Part shown: one piece after another, positions 14,333 to 22,044 of the stretch | Position numbering within the stretch: the first letter of the stretch is position 1 | How the letters are laid out: every line of letters starts with the position of its first letter | Origin: Candidatus Falkowbacteria bacterium RIFCSPLOWO2_12_FULL_45_13 | GTDB taxonomy: Bacteria; Patescibacteriota; Patescibacteriia; Patescibacteriales; GWC2-42-12 | Direction of reading: 5' to 3' | Assembly (NCBI GenBank): GCA_001778055.1 | Contig: MFFY01000035.1 | Location: forward strand, 1 to 22,429 | DNA: 22,429 nt | Translations under genes and position numbers: made by a program | The notes under the pieces: model-generated | Database searches by the model: none | The model's input: the letters and a program-made list of their open reading frames with translations, nothing else | What the model was told of the DNA's origin: nothing

Positions 14333-15682
14333 ATGAATAACAAATTTAAAAAATTAGTTTTACTGGGCGGAGATATTATCATCCTGTATTTTTCTTTATA
14401 TCTGACTTTAATCATCAGATACCGGGACAGTTATACTAACCTAATTTGGTCCAACCATTTTTGGCCTTTTACGCTAATTTTTATTTTATGGCTGATTATT
14501 TTTTATATTTCTAATCTGTATAATTTGAATTTGGCGGTAAATAATTTAAAATTCTACCGGTCAAGCGGTCGGGCGCTGGTTATCGCCGGACTGACCGCCA
14601 TCGCTTTTTTCTATCTGCTGCCCCAGATCGGCATCGCGCCCAAAAGAAATTTGTTTATTTATATTATTGTTTTCGCCGTCTGTCTCTATTTTTGGCGCTA
14701 TTTCTATAATTGGTCTTTAAAATCATACCTGCCAAAAAATAATATCGGCATCGTCGGTTATAATAGCCTAGTTCGGGAAATTATCAATGAGTTCAGACAA
14801 AAGCCCCATCTGGGTTTTAATATCAGCTTTATCGCGGATGATCAAACCAGCGACAGCGCCTTAGGAATAAAACCGATTGCCGAATTGGAAAAATTAATTA
14901 ACGGCCATAAATTGGACACCATTATTCTTTCTCATGACCCGCACCAATCCGAGTATTTAAGAACCACCCTGTTCAACTGCTTGCGCTTTAAAATTAATTA
15001 CGTCAGTCTGCCGAATTTCTACGAAGCCATTACCGGAAAAATTCCTCTGGACACCATAAATCAAATGTGGTTTTTGGAAAATCTTAACGAAAACAGCAAA
15101 ATTTGGTTTGACCGCCTGAAATTAATTTATGATTTTGTCTTAGCTTTTATAATTTTTATCATAACTGTTCCCGCCTGGATAATTATCGCGCTGATGATAA
15201 AACTGGAAAGCCTGGGCCCGGTATTTATCATCATGGAGCGACTGGGCAAAAATAATAAAATTTTTAAATTGATCAAGTTCCGGACCATGAAAGAGGAGGG
15301 CAATGACCGTTCTCCCACCCGCGCTCATGATCCGCGCATCACCAAATTCGGCGGATTTTTAAGAAAAACGCGGATTGACGAACTGCCGCAAGTAATAAAC
15401 ATCTTAAAAAACCAAATGAGTTTCGTCGGTCCCAGACCCGAGCGGCCGGAATTGTCTTCAGAGCTCGAAAAATTTATTCCTTTTTACGGTCAAAGGACTT
15501 TAGTCAAACCCGGTCTGACCGGCTCGGACCAAATTTCCGGAGAATATCATTCCCCCTCCCGGGAAGATAGCTTGAAAAAATTGCAATACGACCTCTTCTA
15601 TATAAAAAACAGATCAATTTATTTAGACCTGTCGATTATACTTAAAACCGTGGCCACAGTTCTCTCCAGAAAAGGAGTGTAG
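14333..15682 (+). CDS. Polyprenyl-phosphate sugar-1-phosphate transferase (WcaJ/WbaP-like)
   Basis: Integral membrane enzyme of 449 residues that probably moves a sugar-1-phosphate from a nucleotide sugar to undecaprenyl phosphate, the first step of a surface glycan. The N-terminal half has about four membrane segments (~7-28, 44-63, 80-97, 106-123) and a Rossmann-like domain (~136-235). A hydrophobic re-entrant helix (~266-292) precedes the catalytic domain with KFRTM (315-319), RKTRIDELPQ (344-353, D349/E350), SFVGPRPE (363-370) and KPGLTG (392-397). The usual GWAQVNG after KPGLTG is SDQISGE here, so the sugar specificity cannot be read. It is the only plus-strand gene next to the minus-strand glycan operon, with which it converges. 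Confidence 0.92.
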   Translation: MNNKFKKLVLLGGDIIILYFSLYLTLIIRYRDSYTNLIWSNHFWPFTLIFILWLIIFYISNLYNLNLAVNNLKFYRSSGRALVIAGLTAIAFFYLLPQIGIAPKRNLFIYIIVFAVCLYFWRYFYNWSLKSYLPKNNIGIVGYNSLVREIINEFRQKPHLGFNISFIADDQTSDSALGIKPIAELEKLINGHKLDTIILSHDPHQSEYLRTTLFNCLRFKINYVSLPNFYEAITGKIPLDTINQMWFLENLNENSKIWFDRLKLIYDFVLAFIIFIITVPAWIIIALMIKLESLGPVFIIMERLGKNNKIFKLIKFRTMKEEGNDRSPTRAHDPRITKFGGFLRKTRIDELPQVINILKNQMSFVGPRPERPELSSELEKFIPFYGQRTLVKPGLTGSDQISGEYHSPSREDSLKKLQYDLFYIKNRSIYLDLSIILKTVATVLSRKGV

Positions 15683-15854
15683 TTTTATATCTATTAGGAC
15701 TTACGCGGTTGACTGGGCAGTTGGCGGGAATTAGTAATTTTCTCACTCATGTATGTTATTTCTAAAAAAGGGAATTAGAAAAAATCACCCAAATTTTGTC
15801 TTAAGTGAGAAATTAATAGCTTGGCGCGATAAGCGGTAAATGGACAATTTAATT
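15683..15854. other. Convergent intergenic region with repeats
   Basis: This gap holds TTTCTCACT (15739-15747) and its complement AGTGAGAAA (15804-15812), and two direct copies of GGGAATTAG. TTAGGACTTACGC lies near its left end and is similar in feel to terminal sequences of some insertion elements. No ORF and no clean T-run terminator are visible, although both flanking genes end here. It may be a decayed or non-autonomous element. Confidence 0.35.
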
Positions 15855-16526
15855 TTAATCTTTCAGCTCTCGTATCACTTCAAAGGCTTCGGCGTACTTA
15901 TAGCCCGCTTCCAGGCCGCGGTATTGGGCCAAAATTTTTATGCCTTGCTTTGATCTGGGATGCGGATAATTTCTTAATTCTTTGCGGTAAACTTCCGTGG
16001 CTTTTATTTTTTTAGAAATAAAATAGCCGATATCGTTATAATAAGTTGGGCAGAACAAACTCTTTTTCTTCTTGGCCTGCCATTCGGTTGATGACAAGGT
16101 TTCAAAAGCTAAAATCTTTTTGACGAAAAATTTCGGCAACGGCCGGCAGGCGGTTATCACCGCCTGGAAGGTCAAACGGTGGTCGATGTTCAAATCGTCG
16201 CCAAAATGCGTATAAATAATCTTCGGTTTGATTTTAAATATCACCCGCTCCACCATCTTGACGATTTCCAAGAGAGGCACGGAATCGAACTTATTGTCAG
16301 GCAAAGCTTCCAAAAAAACTTTTTTAACGCTTAACCTTTCGGCCGCCCGCATAGCCTGGCTAGCCCTATTTTTGATATCAGCGGCGCTGGCGCCTCTAGA
16401 AGTTACGCCGTCGCCTAAGAGCAAAATGCTGACCTGATCGCCCGACTGGGCGTGTTTTAAAATTGTGCCGCCCGCGCCGATAACTTCATCGTCCGGGTGC
16501 GCGGCTACTATTAAAATTTTATTCAT
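15855..16526 (-). CDS. PIG-L family zinc deacetylase
   Basis: LmbE/PIG-L fold N-deacetylase of 223 residues. The metal-binding motif AHPDDE (9-14; H10, D13) and the second site THFGDDLNIDHR (106-117; H116) are present. Family members remove acetyl groups from GlcNAc-type sugars or related conjugates. In this operon the likely substrate is an acetamido sugar of the surface glycan, freeing an amine that could be re-acylated. The ATG lies one base after the WbqC stop codon, so the pair is probably translationally coupled. It is the last gene of the operon. Confidence 0.92.
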   Translation of the reverse strand: MNKILIVAAHPDDEVIGAGGTILKHAQSGDQVSILLLGDGVTSRGASAADIKNRASQAMRAAERLSVKKVFLEALPDNKFDSVPLLEIVKMVERVIFKIKPKIIYTHFGDDLNIDHRLTFQAVITACRPLPKFFVKKILAFETLSSTEWQAKKKKSLFCPTYYNDIGYFISKKIKATEVYRKELRNYPHPRSKQGIKILAQYRGLEAGYKYAEAFEVIRELKD

Positions 16527-16527
16527 A

Positions 16528-17247
16528 TCATCTTAATTTATTTAATAAATCTTGCTTGGTGACATTGCCTGACATTAAAATTTCCAAACTTTTATCGCCC
16601 TGGTTGAACAACAAATCTATAATGCCCATATACGGCAAGAAATCTTTCCCCTGTTGTCTATACTCCGGGTGCTTATAGTCCTGAAAGAATATTTTCACTC
16701 CAGCTTCGTCAAATTTATCTTTTTGCGCGTAATCTTTGCCCAAGGCGCCGAAAACATAAATGTCCGCTTTCAACTTTTTGCACATATCTAAAACCAGTTC
16801 CGATTTATAGCCGGTAAATTTTAGTTCCGAGGCTTTAAAATATTCAACCCTGATGCCCAGCTCGGTTAAAAACCACTTCAGCATATACTCGTTCAAGTCG
16901 GACAAAAATTGCCATTCCCTCTTATAAGTCTGCTCTAGAAAATTGGCGTATTTATCAAAATACGGGGCTTTCTTATAATTTAAATAAATGGATTTCCAGT
17001 GCTTTTTTCTCCAGTCCAGCGTATTATTAATTTCTATTTCCCTGATCTTTTTATCTCGATAACCTTTAGTCAAAGCCGGTACGGTCAGCCAGACGCCTCC
17101 GCCGGCGGTTTTTATCTTGTTCCGGTTATTCCAATCCTTAACCTGATATTGCACATCGTTAGAATAGCAAAAAGCGTCGCTAATGGCGATTTTATGAAAT
17201 AGCCCCAGCCAAGGCAGGTATACCGGCTGATGGGCGGTCAGGATCAT
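16528..17247 (-). CDS. WbqC-family protein
   Basis: 239 residues from the ATG at 17247 (MILTAHQPVYLPWLGLFHKI). Starting at 17259 would add MVNH. The N-terminal HQPxYLPWLGxFxK signature defines the WbqC family. Other conserved-looking parts are NRNKIKTAGGGVWLTVP, WRKKHWKSIYLNYKKAPYF and the C-terminal DFLPYMGIIDLLFNQG. These proteins recur in O-antigen and capsule loci, often beside amino-sugar genes. Their chemistry is not established from the sequence, and an acyl or aminoacyl transfer role is only inferred. It lies about 60 bp after the radical SAM gene and directly before the PIG-L gene. Confidence 0.88.
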   Translation of the reverse strand: MILTAHQPVYLPWLGLFHKIAISDAFCYSNDVQYQVKDWNNRNKIKTAGGGVWLTVPALTKGYRDKKIREIEINNTLDWRKKHWKSIYLNYKKAPYFDKYANFLEQTYKREWQFLSDLNEYMLKWFLTELGIRVEYFKASELKFTGYKSELVLDMCKKLKADIYVFGALGKDYAQKDKFDEAGVKIFFQDYKHPEYRQQGKDFLPYMGIIDLLFNQGDKSLEILMSGNVTKQDLLNKLR

Positions 17248-17309
17248 ATGATTAACCATTGATTCTTTATAATATTTATGGGTCTTGTCTAGAAGATTTT
17301 GGTATAATT

Positions 17310-18620
17310 TTAATTTTTTACTTTATTCTTTTCTAGTTGTATGGCGATAAGTTTTTCCATTTCCTCGCTGGGAAAATTTTCAATGTCGCGCGCTTGCCAT
17401 TTTTTCCGCGCCAGCTTAATATACGGCTCAATTAATTTCCAGTCGTCGCCGGGAAAATTCTTGCGCGAATTATCCTGGCGGAAACAAAGTCCGGTGATCC
17501 AGTAAAGCGGCGAGATCATCAGCTTTAAATTGCCCCAGCCTTCCATGGTGGTTGGCGGCGTGAATTTTGGATAACCATCCACTCCGTTGACCGCGTCCAA
17601 ATACATGGGCGTGCCCGGATAAGGCGCGTAATTAAAAATGGAAACGCGGGCGGCCGGGTCGTTTTCCACCAGCCAGTCTATCATGTCCAAAGTATCGTTT
17701 AGCTGATCCTTGGTTTCCCGAGGCATCTGCGCCATAAAACTGTACATCACCGATACGCCCGAGCCGCGGAACATTTTAGCCGCGTTTTTTATGGTTTCCA
17801 CGCCCTCGCCCTTTCTGATGATATTTTTAAGAAAAAAATCATTGCCGGATTCACAGCCGATTTCCAAAGAGTAACATTTTGACTTAGCCAGCGCTGCCAC
17901 CAATTCCGGGGTGATATAGTTGGCGCGGATATTACCGTCCCATTTAATACCCAGATCGTTCATGATTTTCCCAAGCTGATTGATCCGCTCCACCCGATCC
18001 ATGGTTACCATTTTATCGCCGCATTTATAAACGCCATGAACGATGTTTGGATCGGAAAAAGAAATGTCTTTAAAGCCGATGTCTTGATGGATGATTCTCA
18101 GTTCCCGGCTAACTTGGTCCATGTCTTTCGGCTCCCAAGGAGAGCTCAGAGCGCAAAAGCGGCAGCTAAAAGGACAGCCCCGCGAAGTAAAATATTGCAT
18201 ATCAGTGCGTTCAAAATGCTTTCTGGTGTGTTCATTATAAGGAAATAAATCTTCGCCGTAAACCCGATCGGTCCAGACTTTATCCACGAACGGCTCGGCC
18301 AATACCTGTTCCGGTAAAAGACGCGCGTGGTGGCCGCCTACGCCGGCGATGATATCCGGCTTGATATTTTTCGCCAGCTTTAAAATTCTGGCCGCGCGGC
18401 CAGTCTGATAACCGGTAAAGGCGCTGACGCCGATTTCTTTTGACTGTTTTATCAAATCTATAAGCAACTCGTCAGCATCAAACCGCTCATCAAAATATTC
18501 CACGGTCAGGCCCTGCTTTTCAAATAAGGCGCCGGGGAATAAAATTGATAAGGGCAGGAGCTCAACCGGCGAATCCTGCGTCGGTTTGGGGTAAGCCAGG
18601 AGTATATCAATTGATTTCAT
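17310..18620 (-). CDS. B12-binding-type radical SAM enzyme
   Basis: 436 residues. An N-terminal cobalamin-binding-like Rossmann domain (~1-130) contains GVGGHHARLLPE but lacks the classic DxHxxG base-off histidine motif. The radical SAM core has the cluster motif CPFSCRFC (C149, C153, C156). SLEIGCESGND and VMYSFMAQMPRETKDQ are strands typical of the TIM barrel. A C-terminal region of about 100 residues is specific to this protein. Related class B enzymes methylate or rearrange unactivated carbons. The target here is presumably a sugar or lipid made by the surrounding operon. It starts 5 bp after the methyltransferase stop codon. Confidence 0.9.
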   Translation of the reverse strand: MKSIDILLAYPKPTQDSPVELLPLSILFPGALFEKQGLTVEYFDERFDADELLIDLIKQSKEIGVSAFTGYQTGRAARILKLAKNIKPDIIAGVGGHHARLLPEQVLAEPFVDKVWTDRVYGEDLFPYNEHTRKHFERTDMQYFTSRGCPFSCRFCALSSPWEPKDMDQVSRELRIIHQDIGFKDISFSDPNIVHGVYKCGDKMVTMDRVERINQLGKIMNDLGIKWDGNIRANYITPELVAALAKSKCYSLEIGCESGNDFFLKNIIRKGEGVETIKNAAKMFRGSGVSVMYSFMAQMPRETKDQLNDTLDMIDWLVENDPAARVSIFNYAPYPGTPMYLDAVNGVDGYPKFTPPTTMEGWGNLKLMISPLYWITGLCFRQDNSRKNFPGDDWKLIEPYIKLARKKWQARDIENFPSEEMEKLIAIQLEKNKVKN

Positions 18621-18625
18621 GTTTT

Positions 18626-19321
18626 TTATTTATTGGCGATGATTATATATTCGTCGCTCTGCATTAATTTTTCCGTTGGGCCATATACTTCGGTAAGCGA
18701 ATGGCGCATAATGTTTTTAATTTTGAATTGGGAAAATAACTTAATGATTTCATTTTTGCTAGCTAAATGCGCCTTGCCGGAATCATAAAAACTAGTGCCT
18801 GGCTTAAAATTATCATAGGTACGGCTTTCAATTTTCTCGCCGAGTTTTTTATCCGGATGAAAGTCGTTAAACATAAAACTGACAAACAGCCCACCCGGCT
18901 TTAACTTTTTATAAACTTGAGCGATGGCTGATTTAATATCCTTGTGCCGATTAGCATAGAGGCTTTCCCGATCCAGGCAAGCGGTAAAATAATTATCCGG
19001 ATACGGCAGGGCGATAAAATCGCCCTGGCGAAAATCTCCGGCCAGTCCTAATTTTTTAAATTTTTCCCGGCAGTGCTTTACGGCTGAAGCCGAACCGTCA
19101 AGACCCGAGACGCCGAACCCTTGTTCGGCAAAAAATTTCGAGTGATTGCCCGCGCCGCAGCCCAGGTCTAAAATCTTAATTTTTCGCCTGTCACCAAATT
19201 TAAGCCGGTAAAAATTATTGGCAAAAATACTGACCACCAGATCGTAAGGATATTCATTAAGCTGCCGGCTCTGACTATAAATATTTTTTTCCCATTTTTT
19301 ATCAAAACTGATTGTCCGCAT
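18626..19321 (-). CDS. Class I SAM-dependent methyltransferase
   Basis: Soluble enzyme of 231 residues with a Rossmann methyltransferase fold. Motif I ILDLGCGAGNH is at residues 50-60, the acidic motif GVSGLDGSASAV follows, then FRQGDFIALPYPDNYF and LKPGGLFVSFMFND (motif III region). The substrate cannot be read from sequence. Operon context suggests a sugar hydroxyl, amine or carboxyl. The ATG lies two bases after the stop of the nonulosonate synthase gene, so expression is coupled. Confidence 0.9.
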   Translation of the reverse strand: MRTISFDKKWEKNIYSQSRQLNEYPYDLVVSIFANNFYRLKFGDRRKIKILDLGCGAGNHSKFFAEQGFGVSGLDGSASAVKHCREKFKKLGLAGDFRQGDFIALPYPDNYFTACLDRESLYANRHKDIKSAIAQVYKKLKPGGLFVSFMFNDFHPDKKLGEKIESRTYDNFKPGTSFYDSGKAHLASKNEIIKLFSQFKIKNIMRHSLTEVYGPTEKLMQSDEYIIIANK

Positions 19322-19323
19322 AA

Positions 19324-20382
19324 TTATAAATCTTTTTTATTAAATATATGGCCTGGCGTAAAATGCCGCTTGGCCAGCCGCCCGATTATTTTTAGCAGAT
19401 ATTTCGGCGGTAAACCCGTGCCAGGCCGCTTAATTTCTAAATCTCCGGCGGTAATCTTTTGCCCTTTTTTAATCGCCCTGGCGGCAATGATACTGCGGCG
19501 GGCAATCTCTTTATTGTTCTTTTCCGCTTTTGATAAAACAAATTGATAATTGCCAAACATCTTTTCAGCCAGGCGAACTTTTTGGACAAGTTCGGACAAT
19601 TCCTCCGGGTTGGCCGCGAACCAATGTTCCGGCCCGGCCAGATTATGATCCAGGGTAAAATGCTTTTCAATTAAACAAGCGCCCAGGGCGGCGGCTACGA
19701 CAGCCGCAGCCGCGCCTTGAGTATGATCGGAAAAACCAATCAAGCAATCTTTAAAAACCTGCCGCAGAGTTTTAATCTGATTTAAGTTCGCTTCCTCGGG
19801 TGGAGTCGGATAAAGCGAGGTGCATTTTAAAATCACTATTTTCTGATTGCCCTGACGCTTAATCGCCCGCACCGCTTCCTCGACTTCGGCTAAGTCCGCC
19901 ATACCAGTGGAAATTATCATGGGCTTTTGCTTTTTGGCGTAGTAAGCCAGCATGGCCAGGTTAGTCAGATCGTCGGAACCGACTTTTATCGCCGGCATGT
20001 TAATTTCACGGCCGCATAAAAAATCAACGGTATTAAAACTATTATCCTGCGGCGAGGAAAATAAAATTACGCAGTTATTTTTGGCGAAAGCGTACAATTC
20101 TTTCTGCTGCCCGAGGCTGAATTCACTGCGCTTAAACAGCATAAACTGGGTCTCGGTCACCGTCTTGCCCCGACTTTTATAGATAACAGTCGAGGTTTTT
20201 CCGTTGACAAAATCTTCGGTGACGAAAGACTGTAATTTTACCGCATCCGCGCCGGCCCTTTTGGCCTCAAGGATCATCTTTTTGGCCAACTCCATTTTAC
20301 CCTTATGGTTAAGGCCGAGTTCGGCCACGATAAAGACCGGGCGGCCCTGACCGATTATTTTGTCGGCGATTTTTATTCGCAT
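19324..20382 (-). CDS. Nonulosonic acid synthase (NeuB/SpsE/PseI family)
   Basis: 352 residues. It likely condenses phosphoenolpyruvate with a six-carbon amino sugar to give a nine-carbon sialic-, legionaminic- or pseudaminic-type acid. The TIM-barrel start is VAELGLNHKGKMELAKK (19-35). Catalytic and metal segments include KVGSDDLTN (133-141), KCTSLYPTP (186-194), GFSDHT (216-221; H220) and EKHFTLD (239-245; H241), then GPEHWFAANPEEL. A C-terminal SAF/antifreeze-like domain (about 293-352) completes the family layout at normal length. The acceptor sugar cannot be told from the sequence. Its start overlaps the HAD gene by 10 bp. No CMP-sugar synthetase is present in the visible part of the operon. 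Confidence 0.92.
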   Translation of the reverse strand: MRIKIADKIIGQGRPVFIVAELGLNHKGKMELAKKMILEAKRAGADAVKLQSFVTEDFVNGKTSTVIYKSRGKTVTETQFMLFKRSEFSLGQQKELYAFAKNNCVILFSSPQDNSFNTVDFLCGREINMPAIKVGSDDLTNLAMLAYYAKKQKPMIISTGMADLAEVEEAVRAIKRQGNQKIVILKCTSLYPTPPEEANLNQIKTLRQVFKDCLIGFSDHTQGAAAAVVAAALGACLIEKHFTLDHNLAGPEHWFAANPEELSELVQKVRLAEKMFGNYQFVLSKAEKNNKEIARRSIIAARAIKKGQKITAGDLEIKRPGTGLPPKYLLKIIGRLAKRHFTPGHIFNKKDL

Positions 20383-21089
20383 AATATTTTCTCTCTTCTT
20401 AAAAAATCAGAAAGCTCCTTGATTGATTTGACGGCATAATCAGCCTCACGCGCCGGGCCAAGCCTTAAATCCATCAGTCTGCCCTGCCTGATTCTTATGG
20501 TCTGGCAGCCGGCGGTTCTGGCGCCGATAAAATCGCAGGTCGGATCATCGCCGACGCACAAAACTTCAAGCGGCCGAACCATGAATTTTTTAAAAATTTG
20601 CCGGTAAATTTTCAAATCCGGTTTTTTTAAATTCAATTTATCCGTAAAAATTATTCTGTCAAAATATTTGGCAATTCCCAGAGCATTTAGCTTCCTGGCT
20701 TGAACGCGCCAGTTGGTGTCGGTAACCAGCGCCAACTTAAGGCCCGAACTTTTTAATCGCTCCAGTAACGGCCTAACCCCCTGGTAAACCTTAATTTCCG
20801 GCCGGTGGCGCCGATAAAGCGACACCAATTTTTTAATTAAGACAGCAGTCGGATTAATTTTAAATTCGCTCAAAGTCTGGTTAAAGATTTTCCCCCGGCC
20901 CTGCTTTTTAAAATGCTTGATCATGGCTTTATAAGCCGCCGACTGGTCCAGGCCATGACTAACGGCCAAATACTCGGCTACCGCCCCAAGGCCGCTTTTA
21001 ACAAAATCCGCCTCATCATAAAGCGTGTCGTCTAGATCAAACAAAACCAGCTTAATTGATTCTGGCAATTTTTTTAAGGTCTTTTTCAT
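20373..21089 (-). CDS. HAD-superfamily phosphatase
   Basis: 238 residues from the ATG at 21089 (MKKTLKKLPESIKLVLFDLDDTLYDE). An upstream ATG at 21104 adds five residues. Motif I is FDLDDTLY with nucleophile and acid/base Asp (18 and 20), motif II is ALVTDTN, the motif III lysine is in KKPDLKIY, and motif IV is VGDDPTCDFIGARTAG. A helical cap lies between motifs I and II, as in NANP/Gph-like phosphatases. Beside a NeuB homologue it may dephosphorylate a nonulosonate 9-phosphate or a sugar phosphate precursor. It overlaps the ATP-grasp gene by about 38 bp and the synthase by 10 bp. Confidence 0.88.
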   Translation of the reverse strand: MKKTLKKLPESIKLVLFDLDDTLYDEADFVKSGLGAVAEYLAVSHGLDQSAAYKAMIKHFKKQGRGKIFNQTLSEFKINPTAVLIKKLVSLYRRHRPEIKVYQGVRPLLERLKSSGLKLALVTDTNWRVQARKLNALGIAKYFDRIIFTDKLNLKKPDLKIYRQIFKKFMVRPLEVLCVGDDPTCDFIGARTAGCQTIRIRQGRLMDLRLGPAREADYAVKSIKELSDFLRREKILCE

Positions 21090-22044
21090 TGATAAATAAA
21101 TCATCGTTATATCTTAACATCAGGCGCCGGTCTTTAAATTTTCCCAGCCGCGGTTTTATCCGCTTACCACGCAAAAGATTAATTAACAATTCCGGCGTTT
21201 CGGCGCCAGCTTCAAAAGCGGATCTGACGGCTCCGCCGAAACGCGCGTTGACTTCAAAAAAAGTCGCGTCTCGACCATCAAAAAAACACTGGATGTTGGC
21301 CGGCCCGATAACTTTGAGTTTTTTTAAAAGTTCAAGCGCCGCGCCGATTATGGTTTTGTTTTTTTCCGTTCGCGTGACGAAAGACTCACCGCCGCAGACT
21401 AAAAGCCGACGCCGCGGCACGATGGAAATAACCTGGCCGTCAAAATCGCAAAAACAATCCACGCTGTATTCGTCCGCCGCGATATAGTCGCTGACAATCG
21501 GGTTGGGTATTCTCTTTAAAAAATATAATAAATCATTTTGGCTCTCCAATTTATGGGCAAACCTAGACCCCTGGCCGAACCGGTCGTTGATAAAGGCCGG
21601 GTATTTAACCGCCGAACGGCTGCCGGCCAACTCAGCCGCGGAATAAAATTTAGGGACTCTGATATTATTTTCCAGGCAAAAATTAAAAAACTTCAGTTTG
21701 TCGGTGGTGATCTCTATGGTTTTTTGGTCTGACACCAGCACTCTGACGCCGGTTTTTTCGAATTCAGCCTTGGCTTTGGCGAAATGGATCATATCACCGT
21801 CGGCTGAAGGCACGACCAGAGTAATTTTTTCCCGCTTAATTATCTGTTTTATCGCGCTGTTAAAATCAGGCTCATTCCGGCCCGGTACGATATAAGCTTT
21901 ATCAGAAAACTGCAGGGCGGCGGCACAGGGATCGCGATCGGTCGCGATGACGCGGCCCCTGGTTTTAGTTTTTTTTAAAGCCTCGAGAAAGGGAAACAAC
22001 AAGGAAGTACCGTGGCCGAGGCTTAAAAGTAGAATGTTTATCAT
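21052..22044 (-). CDS. ATP-grasp enzyme, carbamoyl-phosphate-synthase-like
   Basis: 330 residues. An N-terminal preATP-grasp Rossmann-like domain (1-~105) starts INILLLSLGHG. The ATP-grasp domain contains TTDKLKFFNFCLENNI, FINDRFGQGSRFAHK (151-165), EYSVDCFCDFDGQVISIVPRRR (192-213) and FFEVNARFGGAVRSAFEAGAETPELLINLL (262-291; E264, N266 and R268 as metal/phosphate ligands). The position usually held by a nucleotide-binding Lys (I-K-P/D) is Asn153. Such enzymes form amide or peptide bonds, so it may attach an amino acid or carboxylic acid to the amino sugar. It overlaps the epimerase stop by 4 bp (ATGA). Confidence 0.87.
   Translation of the reverse strand: MINILLLSLGHGTSLLFPFLEALKKTKTRGRVIATDRDPCAAALQFSDKAYIVPGRNEPDFNSAIKQIIKREKITLVVPSADGDMIHFAKAKAEFEKTGVRVLVSDQKTIEITTDKLKFFNFCLENNIRVPKFYSAAELAGSRSAVKYPAFINDRFGQGSRFAHKLESQNDLLYFLKRIPNPIVSDYIAADEYSVDCFCDFDGQVISIVPRRRLLVCGGESFVTRTEKNKTIIGAALELLKKLKVIGPANIQCFFDGRDATFFEVNARFGGAVRSAFEAGAETPELLINLLRGKRIKPRLGKFKDRRLMLRYNDDLFINEKDLKKIARIN

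Noticed and set aside
17247..17310. Leaderless promoter for wbqC (TATAAA six bases before the ATG at 17259)
   Set aside because: The -10-like box fits, but no acceptable -35 is found at 16-18 bp, so co-transcription from upstream is simpler.
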